Source: Certhia americana
Taxonomy: Eukaryota > Chordata > Aves > Passeriformes > Certhiidae
Length of the DNA stretch: 64,000 bases
Direction of reading: 5' to 3'
Assembly: GCA_018697195.1 (NCBI GenBank)
Contig: JAGMWU010000045.1
Location: forward strand, 582,628-646,627
The stretch's first letter is position 1, and each line of letters begins with the position of its first letter. Shown here one piece after another: positions 33,849 to 44,800 of this stretch. Made by a program: the position numbers and the translations under genes. The notes beneath the pieces are model-generated. The model saw nothing but the letters and a program-made list of their open reading frames with translations. It was not told the DNA's origin and searched no databases.

Positions 33849-36800
33849 TAGACATTTATGTTAATGTCATAGCTAGAAAGATGCAAGTTATTAGCTTGGC
33901 TTTTTACAGTAAACAGACAGTTGACTTCACAGTTAAATTATAAATTATTTCATTGATGGGAAATGCAGCTATTGTCTAGTACACATAGCAAGCCAAGTGT
34001 TTAATGCCTTCTTGTTTTTCACACAGGAGAGTGTACAGTTATATGTAAGATAGCCAGTGAGAGACTGCAAATGAATGAATGGCAGTGAGAGATCAAGCAT
34101 AATCCTACAATTACACATTTCTTTTGGTAGGAAAGTTGGGGGGAGGACTTTTCTGTTTTGCTGATAATCAGTTCTTAAGTTTTTACAAACGCATGAGGTA
34201 TGAGAAAAGTACGGATTTAGTGTGGTGGTTGTTTAGCTACACTTAAATCTCCTGAGGGCCTGTGCAGTGGTCATATCAACAGGAGGAAATCTCAAGAAGC
34301 AGAACTCCATGACATCTAGAATGTCCTTTGCTTGGCCAGAGGGTCTTTGTGAAGTCCTTCACCTACATGGAAAATGAATTATCGTATCAGTCAGGTGTTA
34401 TAAGTGCAGAATCATGGCTGTTCTCAGGAGAAGTGCAATTGTTGCGTGTCTAACATTTATGTGAGAGTTCAGACTTCCCCAGTAAAAATCTTTTATTCAT
34501 TCTCTAAAAGCATGTACACAGGTGGACATGTGGAATTTGAGGGACCTTTGTGCTAAGGCATCAAACAACTGGACATTTCCTTTGCACAAAGCAGTACATT
34601 CATTTAACACAGCTCCAGGTTCTCACTGGGATTTTTTTTTGCCACATGTTACTTACTACATATTCAATACTCCTGTCAGAAAGTGATCAGTAGCTTTGAG
34701 GGGCTGAGGCCTTTGTCCTTAAACAGGGTCACACAGAAAAGCAAAGGATGTTGATTGAGAAGTGAAAGATTTAGTTCTAGAAAATATGTGAAATTATATC
34801 TTTAAAAGAGTGAATGAGAAGCTAGAGTACCCTTAGCTGTAGCATGTCTTCTGTAAGGGCTGGAAGTAAATGGAGATGGTTGTGCTCTAATATTTGGACT
34901 GGTAAGAAAGCATTATAATCAAGTGAATATTTTTAGATTAAGAGTTTGAAGTAATTTTAGAATTGCAACAAATCTTTTAAATTGAAATCTTCACATATTA
35001 TCTGCAATATTTGACTGGTTTGGACTGTGAGGACTGCTGAAATGCAAGAGTGTCGTAAAGTTCGAGTGTGGAATTTTTGTGAGGACAGAAGCCTTTCTCT
35101 TCATAGTTAGAGAACAGGTTAAACCACCCTGCTCCAAACAGTTTAAAGACAAAAATGATTTTGGAGCATACCTACAGCTAAAAATGCAGTTTTACTCAGT
35201 ACAGACTTCAATGAATTTATTAAGGGACAATTTTATTTTCCTTGATGTTTTGAAAATTATCTTTACAGTGTAATATTACTAGACTTGTTTGCTTGAAGAA
35301 ATTAATTTTAATTGGCAAAGACCCAGCTGTATCCCTTGGGCCTTCTCTCTTTCTTTTTTTGGGAATGATGAGTCTCCTTAAGGTATACTTCTCATGAAAA
35401 TTCCATGATTGCTTTTAATAGCACAAATTTCATATGTATGTACAAAACAGTCTATTGCTAATGCAAAGAAAAAGTTTCCATCTAGCCTAACTTTATTAAG
35501 CTTTTGTCATCATAAAGGAGCAATAAATGTCTTCTGAAACTGAACAAAAGACTTTTGTCTTTTGCTCTGAACAAGGTTGGAGTGAGCATGTGCTGGCAAT
35601 CCCTTTGAATTTCTCCTCTAAAAAGAAGGGAGGGTGGAGTAGCTGTATTTATGAAAGTTCACTAGAAACAGTGCGTGTGTGTTAGTGCCACAAAACTGTC
35701 CCGTGATAGTTCTAGCTGGGATGTCTCTCCATGTTTTAAATTACTAGACTTTCATGGAATGTTCCTGTGATAAATGCAGCTTTTCACTGCATCTTGTTTT
35801 CCCACCATTTTTTTTCCTGTTGGATCAAAAGTAGATCAAAGGGGAGATTTCTGGGGAGAAATAACATGGAAATTTAAGACAGCAGAACAAGGATCAGAAA
35901 AAAAGAGGAAGGCTGGGAACTGCCTTGGGGATGATGTCTGGACAGCAAGCTGTAGCAAATGTTTTGGGGTTGGAAGTGAATGTGAAGAATGGGGACCATG
36001 GTATTTTTGTCTTCCAGCTACTCCAGGCAGCAGAAGAGGAGGCATTTAGGGTGTACAGTACAGCAACCCTGAGCAACAATCAAAGTGGCTCCAGGCAGAA
36101 GCAGGACTGGAGATGGAAAAACTGCCTCCCCGTGGGCTCCCCTTGCTGCTTGGGGAGATTACAGAACGGCTTTTGGAGGGAAAGAGTCTCTCCAGCCAAA
36201 AGGGGAATTGTGCCCTTCAGTTTCACACCCCAAGACACACACTGCCCAGGACAACTTGTTGGAGGAACCTGAGCCAGCCAGCCCCACCAACTGCCTGCTA
36301 AACTGATATTCCTGTGGGTGAGAGCTTGGCACAGAACAGGAAGGGAAGCCAGATCCCTGAGGTTTGTGTATGTGACAGTTGATATTTCTCACAGCAGAGA
36401 ACAGAGCTTGGGGTTGCCCTCAGGGCAAAGTGAGAGACTACTTCAGATGCCCTGTAGTTCATTCTGTGCAATGAGTGGGAGTCAGAAAATGAAGCTTTCT
36501 ACTAGACCAGAATACCAGAGCCCTGGATATTAAGCTGATGAAGTCAATTCTACAGTTAAAGCTTTAGCAAATTAACAATTTGAAACATTTTTATGCACCT
36601 AAAGGTGGAATATAGTTTTCCTGATGTAAGTGCAGCAGGAGGGAAAAAATAGGCTTGAGAGATTATCAGCAATGTGGTAACTGCTTCAGTTGTCTGCTTT
36701 GGGGTGCAGGACACTGACAAGTCAATTGCAGACATCCTCTGAAGTGTTCAGATTCTGACTTAGTCTGAAAGATCTCGTCACTTTAATAGTGTGTACTTGT

Positions 36801-39114
36801 TATGGTTATCAGCATAAATTAGTAAAAATATTACAGATCCACTATTTAAATGAGTGCCTAGCTGAAGGAAGGTGGTTTTCTATCAATTTTGAAACAACAT
36901 CTGAACACTTTTAGCAGAAGTGTTAAGGGTAAATGGCATTTCAGTCAAGTGTATGCGATTATTTTCACCTTGCTCTCTGGCATGCTGTTTTAGTGTTGGG
37001 CTGAGGGTCCAAACTATGACACTCACATCCTGCATTTCAGGGGCTGAAATGGAAGTCTGAAACTTGGCTGTTCAGCAAATAGCAGATACCAGCTTCTCCT
37101 TTAATCATTCTTGGAATGGAACTCATGTTTCTGTCCAGTTTAATTTTTTAGCTCTGATTTTTCCTGTGCACTGATACTTTTGATGGTTCTGTTAAGTCCA
37201 GAAAGTCATACATGAACCATTAAAAGTAAGGACCAAGGGCACTGTATGACAAGGCTGTCTGGACTGAATGGAAGTTACCTAAAATCCCAGTGGGTGTGTG
37301 ACCCCCTGGTCAGTGTCCACTCAGCTGTTCACAAATGAAAGTTGGTCTTGCTTGCTTCAAAGTGGAGGGACAGGGCAGGGAAGAAGGAAATTAAACCTGT
37401 TATCTAAAAAAAAATAGCTTGACTTTTAAACTTTCAGTCTTCAAGCTGTATTGAGGCAAAGGCAGAATCTCCAGTATGAATTTCACAAGTACCTGAGTTC
37501 AGTTCATCCTTCTAAGTTACAAAACTGGCTTTCATTGACTTATTTCCTGAGTCCTTGCTGGCTGTCTGCTGCTGTGAGATTTATGGAAATGTCCATTCCT
37601 CCCAATTCAGATTCAGGGTAAAAGTTGATTTAAAAGGCAGAACTTCTAATGCAAGTAGGTCCTGTAGGCTGTATTTGCTCTGTACTCAAGCAAATGTACT
37701 GGTAAAGTCCTAGATTTGCTGAAATAAATATCCAATTTTGGTATTGCAGGTACCAAATTAAACAAGTATGAAAAATATTAAGGGGTATGATCAAGGGTGT
37801 AATGTTTTCTTTGAAAATGTGAAAATAGACAAAGAAATGTTGTCTCCAGTAGGGATTACTAATTATCTTAGAGGGAAGCAGAAACTACTCAGCTCAGCAG
37901 GGCAGAGAGAAGGAAATTTGTTAGAAGTTTCTAAGAACATCAAGCTTAGGCTTATTTAGGTAGCTACCTGTCCTACACAGTCATAACATCTGCAGAAAAC
38001 ATTAACATAATTAGGTGCTTTAATGGAGTTTATATCTAATCCTTTCATCCTATCATGTCCTTCCCTTTGCCAGACCAGAAATGAGTATTAGTCAATGTTT
38101 TCTTGAGCTTATTGAGGCTAGTTTTAAATGCTCAAGGTGCAGAATTCTGTGTGAATTTACCTGCAGGTAATATCTGGTAAGTGTATGTGAAGATGGTGCA
38201 GGTATTTTAGTCTTGCCATTTAATTAGAAAAACAAAGCTTCTTATTTTGTACTTCTCTGTATTGCGTCCTTTATATTTTCTTATTTTTTTTAGCGGTATG
38301 GTAAAATAATTGTACTTGATGAATATGAGCATGCTTAAACTGTTGGAAGATGACCACTCTAGTCTTTAAAAAAAAAAAAAACAAACCAAAAAAAACAGAA
38401 CCAATTTTACTCTCTTCTGAGGGAAGGATTTGTATTTAGCAGTTGAGTAGGGAAGCTGCTAATTGACCACAGCCATGTCAAGTTTATCCTGTCTCCAGAT
38501 CAGAGTAGTGGTTAATTTTATTAGTGTGTCTAAGTAAAGACTATAAAAGTTCAAGTTTATAGTACAAGAAAGTTTAGAAAGAAACCAACCCATTTTTGTG
38601 TTGCCTGGATAGCCTGCGAGGCAGACTGCCCTCCTCTGCGAATTCACTAAGTTCATGTTTGTTTCAAGGCTAAATCAGAATTTTGGAGCTTTGGCTGTTT
38701 TCATACCTGCTGCTCAGCCTGTGCCTGTTTTTAGCAATTGTACATCCCTTTTCCTTTGTATCAACTGAGTCAATTGTGCAGGTCTTGAAAAGAGGCTGGA
38801 AATGCTGCTCACCTGTGCAAAGATTGTGGGAGCTGAGACTTTCAGAGGTTGAACCATCTCTTTTATTCAGATGGGTTTTTAACCTACAAGCTTCCTTACC
38901 AAGCTTGACTTCAAACTTAAGAGTAACTGTTTTTTATTTAGGTAGTTCAGCTTAGGTTTTATGTGATGTCTTCTGAGTCAAAGCAAATGTCATTTATAGG
39001 CACTAAAGGTGACAGAGCTAAATTGCTCTGCCTTACACCAGTTAAAGGGCAAAAAGCAATAGATAAGCAATCTTTCTCCTGGGAAAGTGGTCAAGAAGGA
39101 TCAGAGGTTTCTCA
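33849..39114. other. intergenic, no gene seen
   Basis: AT-rich with a slightly GC-richer patch at about 35900-36450 that carries overlapping short frames on both strands, none recognised. A tract of 14 A lies at 38368-38381. Confidence 0.5.
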
Positions 39115-39262
39115 GAGACTGAAATCTCCATTCTTGAGCTATTCAAACCCCATATGACCCTGTTCCTGGACAGTCTGTTGTAGATGACCTATGTTAACCT
39201 GGTCCAATGTCCCTGTTTATCTCCAGAGGTCTCTTCCAGCTCAGTCCTCTGCTATTTTGAGC
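39115..39262 (+). mobile_element. degraded CR1 3' end
   Basis: GAGCTATTCAAACCCCATAT, CTGTTCCTGGACAGTCTGTT and TATCTCCAGAGGTCTCTTCC follow the order of the CR1 3' terminus (ATTCAAA...CTGTTCCTG...ATCTCCAGAGGTCCCTTCCA). Strongly diverged. Confidence 0.65.
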
Positions 39263-39420
39263 AGGCTGTAACCATTCCCTCTGTAAGCATCTATGTGAGG
39301 TTGAAAGCTCATCATATTGCTACAGTTAAAAAAAATATTTTCTTCAGCTGTGCAAGAAAAAAAAGGACTTGGAAATGGTGTCCATTTTTGCAGCAACTTA
39401 ACTTTCTGTTCTGGGCTATA

Positions 39421-39451
39421 ACATGTGTTGAGGAATTCAACATGTGTTGAG
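39421..39451 (+). repeat. 19-bp tandem duplication
   Basis: ACATGTGTTGAG at 39421 recurs at 39440, with similar flanks (GAATTCA and AAATTAC). Small local slippage product. Confidence 0.55.
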
Positions 39452-40059
39452 AAATTACCTGAAAAAATAGGCTGATTTGGTAAGACTCTGTACCTGCATG
39501 AAAAAGCCAATTAAGCACTGTTGTGATTTGCCACAGCCTGATTAATGATAAATTTAACTGGTCTCCAGTTTAAACTTGCGTGTTTTCAGTATCTTCTTCA
39601 GTCCTGCTAAATATGTGTGTTAAAGCAGGTGCAACACTTGATTTGATAAAAGTGGCTTTTTATATGTATGATTTTGAAATGGCAACCTCAGCTAAAACCA
39701 TACCAGCAAAGCTTGCTGTGGAGTTGATGCCCTTTTACCTGAAAATTACCTTAATAGTGGCTTGCTGCTTGCATAACTTGATCTATCACTAGGCTCTAAG
39801 TCCAGAGTTTAAAATTACAGATGGGTCTTTTCCTTCACTAGCAACATGTATAGGTATTAGAGACATTTTAACTTGTTTCTTTTTGAGTGCAAGGAGGAGA
39901 TTGTGTTTTAACAATGACTTTGTCCTGAAGAGGATGAGTTGAGGAGCCTTAGTTTAGCTTACAGAAGAAGCATCACGTATACATACACAAGTTGACTGTG
40001 GCGTTGAATTTAAAATACATTGGAATTCCATTGATGCCTTCTGGAGGCTGACCTGGCAC

Positions 40060-40520
40060 AGAGACTAGACAGAGCAAAAGAATAAAGTAGGGATTTATTA
40101 AAAGGCCTTAATGGGCACACCTGGGCAGTACAAGAGCCTGGCTGGACTACACTCAAGATGTGCCCAAAATGGTCACAAAATGGACAACTGATCACAAGGT
40201 CTCACACTTTTATACGTTCTGGTCCATTAGTTAATTATCCAACCATAGCTTCAGGTTATGAAGCTCCATCCTCCTTGTTTTTTCCTTCTCACTTCACTGT
40301 TGTTGTTGTTCTTGGGCCTGAGAGTTGTATCGGTTGCCCTTGGTACCAAGTTAGAAAAGGAATTTTGTCACCTACGCTGTGAAGAGAGCTTAGTAGCACT
40401 TAATAGGAAACCCAGAACTACACACTAAGACAGCACAGTATCTAAAAAATATAAAAGCTAAAACTTAAGGCAAAAGAAGAGGGCTTAAAACTTCTAAAAA
40501 TAAAAGCTTCTAAAAATAGA
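40060..40520 (-). mobile_element. solo LTR-like element, passerine ERV type
   Basis: On the minus strand a TATA box TATAAAA (40208-40214) is followed about 110 bases later by AATAAA (40094-40099), the spacing of an LTR promoter and poly(A) signal. The flanking text (GGCCTTAATGGGCACACC, AAATGGTCACAAAATGGACA, CTTCAGGTTATGAAGCTCCA) matches my memory of an LTR dispersed in passerine genomes. The upstream U3 end, to the right, contains AAAATAAAAGCTTC-type repeats near 40480-40520, and both edges are approximate. No retroviral genes flank it. Confidence 0.65.
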
Positions 40521-41148
40521 AGACATTCAGTCATCTGTTGTGTGTCACTGTTATCAGAGGAGTACAACAGTGATGTTCCCATATCCTACAGACAACTTTA
40601 CTTCTGTTAGGGTTCGAGAACAGTACAGGAAGAGAAATGAAAGCTTTTAAGAGTTTGCAGTTGTGTGCCTACTGCATCAAAGACTGTTGACATGCAGAGA
40701 TGCAAGTTAGTGGTCTGTGTGTTTTTTTAAAATAACTGGGATGGACAAAGTGATACTTTTACATTTCTAATGCTTCTCCAGGTGGGGTGGAGGTTAAGGT
40801 TTGTATTTTTTAACAGATTTGGTAAAATAATGCAATAAACAAGCATAAGTAATTAATATACCTTCTGTTGAGGGACCAATCTATTTGTAAGAATGTTAAT
40901 GTTGAGGGTTGAATTTGATTCTTAGCTTGGCAAAAGAAAGCACTTACCTTTACAGAACACAGTGTGGGGCTGTCCATTTCTACATCAATGCTTCTTGCTA
41001 TCAGCTCTGCTTTGGCAGAGAACTTTTAATTAATATAATGTTAATTGTAATTAATGTTAACAGTATCTGACTATGGCAGGGGTCAGTTAAAGCTGCTCTG
41101 GCAGCAGTGGCACACAATTATCTGTTTCTCTTAGTTCATTTTGTGACT

Positions 41149-41603
41149 TCACAGAATCCTTAAGGCTGGAGAAGATCCAGGATCAAGCACAACCTTTGAC
41201 CAAAATCCACCCTCTGGACTAAACCACAGCACTGAGTGCCATTTTAAGTTGTTTCCCAAACACTTCTAAGGATAGTGACTCCATCACTTCCTTGGGTAGC
41301 CCATTCCAATGCCCAATCACCCTTCCAGTGAAAAAATTCTTCCTGATTTCCAACCTGAACCTCCCCTGCCTCAGCTTCAGACCCTTTCCTCCCATCCTGT
41401 TGCAGGTTGCCTTGAAAGGTGGGGGTCAGTCTCTTCTCCTACAACCTACTTTCAGGCAGCTGTAGAGAGCAATAAGGTATCCCCTGAGCCTCCTCTTCTC
41501 CAGGCTAAACAACCCCAGCCCCCTGAGCTTCTCCTCCCAGAACTTGCCCTCCAGGTCTGTTGCCCTTCTCTGGATTTGCTCCATCATGGTCCCTTCAAAA
41601 TCT
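41149..41603 (-). mobile_element. CR1 LINE, 3' end
   Basis: The minus strand encodes a CR1 ORF2 C-terminal remnant ([20 protein letters not shown] then [10 protein letters not shown], with CLKVGC) and continues to the 3' terminus, whose plus-strand form begins ACAGAATCCTTAAGGCTGGA at 41151. The 5' end is truncated at about 41603, the usual fate of LINE insertions. This is the best-preserved CR1 tail in the window. Confidence 0.9.
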
Positions 41604-44014
41604 GTCTTCAAAATGTTATTTTTAAGCCTGTTGCCTTTGGTATTAAATTGCTACATTAAAGCCGAGTGTTTGGGAACATTTTTTAGTAGCCAGCTGCAAG
41701 ATAAAGTATGATGTCAAAAGCACTCTTCAGCTACTTAGTTTTTAGAAGTCAGTAGACAGCTTTTTTTTTTTTTTAAATAGATGAGCTTTACTTTTCTTAG
41801 GAAAGCAGCAGAAATTTGCCACAAACCTTGCTATAAACAGTGGGAGCGGAATGTGTACACAGCCCAATTATTATGATTTCCTAAGAAAAACCTTGTGGAA
41901 TGATTTACAAACATTTTAAAGAGAAACTCAGGACATGTAGGATTTTATTTTGAAATAAACAGGAGTTAACATCTTCAAAAAAAAATTAATTCCTAATTGT
42001 GAGTAACTTCTGCATTGATTCTGAATTATAAACAGAAAGTGTGCATGCAAGGAAGCTGACTTTATGGCATGAGAGAGGTGGAACAAAATGCAAGTTAGGC
42101 AGGGGAAAGATGAGAAAGCTGGAACAAGCTGAGCGTATTTACTGCTGTTTTGCTTGTTATAGCTACCTCATTCTGATACTAACAGTCTTCAAGGTATCAG
42201 GTCTGATGTTTCCAGTACCACAGATGTGAGGAGAAAACATGCAGCTGATGAAAGCCTGGACTTGTGCAGCAGATGCCCACAAAAGGGAACTGCAGAAAGC
42301 ATCATGTTGTGTTTCAAAGGATGTGATCTGGAGTAATTTTCTGAAGGTCAACACTAAGGTTTGGTCCTTCCATTAGATAAGACATAAATAGAAACTCTGT
42401 CTATTAGATAGACATAAAGAGAAAGTCTTGCAGCTGGTCTGTGTATTCCTAGGGCCTGCATAACAAAACTCATGAGGACTGGCAGTTGAAGGAGCTGGAG
42501 GAATGGTTTAAATGAAATGTAGAATTACAAAATTCCCAGTAAGCAGAACCATGCACTTTTTTCACTGAATGCAACAGTGACAGTTGTGTTTAATGGGCTA
42601 TAAAGGTATGTGTCTGTATAGCGTAACTTCTATTTTACTGATCTTTTGCTTCAATGATGTTTGAATTTTGTGGTGGATACAGAAGTTTCTGGCATTGGCT
42701 GAAATGAGTTATCCTTTTAGCTTTCTCAATTGCTTACTGCTTTTGATACAGAGTCAGAAGATAAGGTGTCTTTTGAGCTGGCAGTTAAAAGTCACTGAGA
42801 AAATAAACGCCTCTGTTTTTCTTAATCCATGATTGCAGAGTTAGTATTTACCATTGTATTGCATCATTATGTAGAACATGGAATAATGCTAAGGTAGAAA
42901 TAATTTTGCAGGTGTTTTTAGATCTGGCATTACTCACACCTTTTAGGTCTGTAATGATCAAGAAACCTTTTCTTGTTATGAAGGCTGTTTAGCAGCTTGT
43001 GCCAGGCACAGGTGAAGGTGTCAGAGGAGGTGTCTTTCAACTTTTTGTGGGCAAAATAACCAGAGCTTGCCTGAAGTGATACAACAAAACAGACAGGACT
43101 TTGCTGCTTCTTCCCAATTCTTCCCAAGCTGCTGTTATGGAACATGTTTGTATTTTTATGCTTTCCTTTAGAAGATAAGATTAGTGTCTTGCACATCAGC
43201 CCTCTTCTGGGATTGAAGTGGGAGAGTTAAGGAAACAGTGAGCCAGGGTTCACTGGTGCAGATTGTGTGAGCAGCTGCCTGCTGTGAGTGACAATAAATA
43301 AACAGGGCTTGTGTTTACAAACCAAACACATGCAGGTGTTCCAGAATTCGTGGTGCCATGGGTGATAGATTTCAAGGGGATGGAGTGGACTCTTAGGGTT
43401 ATAAGGAGACTATATATAATTTTTATTTGAGATTTAAAAAAAACCCCAACAAACCCAAACAACTTGAGAAATTGAGACCTGTGTACTGCTTAATGTGATG
43501 AACTCTCCCAAGAATGTATTTCTCATTTTGAGAAGCTGTGCTAATATAAGAGGTTGGCATCTGTAGTTCTAGATTGGTTTTCAGGCTATAAAATTCACAA
43601 ACACAACTTAATACAGGCCCAGGTCTTAATCAGTTTCTGTTGTTTTAAGTTTCTTGCCTAAGATTCAGTCAATTGAATGCCCAGAAAACTCAAACAGTTC
43701 TGCATACAGTTATTTATTTCATTAAATGTATGCAGTGGCCTCAGTGGCCAGGGTTTTGTTGTCTGCTTTGTGGGCTGATATTTTAGCCCTGATGTGCTGT
43801 AAGAAATAAAACACCAGGCTCCAGTAGTTCTAGCAGAGGAATAGTACCAAGGCCTGCTTCATTCTGGGGTGCAGTTTGGGTGTTACCATAGTAACTTCTT
43901 AAATATCAAAGTACTATGTGGGTGAGATGCCTATTGATTTATCTTTTTGTTTGTTTGTTTTATATATTCTCTGCATTCTTTACACATATGTTTGTAACTC
44001 TGTAGTCTATGTAT
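41604..44014. other. intergenic, no gene seen
   Basis: Holds an imperfect 31-base tandem duplication at about 42372-42430 (ATTAGATAAGACATAAATAG against ATTAGATAGACATAAAGAG) and a T tract at 41762-41774. No exon recognised. Confidence 0.5.
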
Positions 44015-44800
44015 TATTTTAATTTATTTTTTTTCCCCTGGGACCTCCCAAATCTATTCAGGACCATCCAAAATCCCCCCCCGGACCCCCTGACCCCCCC
44101 CTCAATCCCACCAAAACTGTCTCAAGATGCTCCAACCACAAATTCCAATATTTATAAAAAGTTTGGCACTGGGGGGGAATCCTTGGGAAGTTGGGGGTCT
44201 CAGGGTGGGATTTGAGGATCCCAGTGGGATCGGGGATCCCATTTTTGTTCCCTTTGACCTTGAGAAACTTGGGGCTCGTACTTGTAGATGAACAGCTTGG
44301 CCCTGCTCAGTGCTAGCACAATGTCACACGTGTGATCCTGCCCAGCTCCTCCTCCAGGACAGCTGCTGCCCCTGGGTGGTGGAGGCCATCATGCTGACCA
44401 CCATGATTGAGGCATTGGTCAAGATCTGCTGCACATTCTCATTGTTCTTGTGCTTATCCAGGGAATTTGCCAATTCTTTTACAGTTCAAATGTAATCAAG
44501 GGTGTTGGGCACTGGTGATACCAGCTCCAGGAAGTGTTTGGAATATTTTTCTCATATGAACCTGTGGATGATATTGAGCTCATTCTCAATCTCCACCATG
44601 AGGTTGTTGGTGTCCATGATCAGCTGGTACCCAGGGGACACCTCCACTGGCCCCAAAACTTTGGCTGCCCTGGGCAGTTCCCTGATGTATTCCTCAATTT
44701 TCTGCATGATCTCTGCAAATGCCTTGGACCCCCAGAGCTTGGCAATGCTCCACATCACAGATCACATGCTGGTGATCATTGAACCAATGAATCTCTATGG
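44015..44800 (-). pseudogene. PRPF31: processed pseudogene of PRPF31 (U4/U6 snRNP Prp31)
   Basis: On the minus strand, from about 44757 downward, the translation reads IAKLWGSKAFAEIMQKIEEY, then EVSPGYQLIMDTNNLMVEIE and NELNIIHRFI, then after a stop TVKELANSLDKHKN and QQILTNASIMVVSMMASTTQ. This is the order and sequence of Prp31 (IAKLWDSKMFAEIM...NELNIIHKFI...TVKELGNSLDKCKN...QQILTNATIMVV). Two in-frame TGA codons (after HRFI and after NTLDYI) and a frameshift after GQQLS break it. After a remnant resembling the region just beyond LSEEELERL, it jumps to FLKVKGNKNG, close to the Prp31 C-terminus (FLKVKGEKSG), so most of the Nop domain and the C-terminal half are deleted. GC-rich 3'-UTR-like sequence and an A-rich tail (T-rich on the plus strand, 44015-44034) follow. 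No introns: a retrocopy, 5' truncated. No clear target-site duplication found. Confidence 0.88.

Noticed and set aside
44006..44799. TCTATG at 44006 and 44794 as a target-site duplication of the PRPF31 copy
   Set aside because: Six bases is too short and the positions do not fit both ends exactly.
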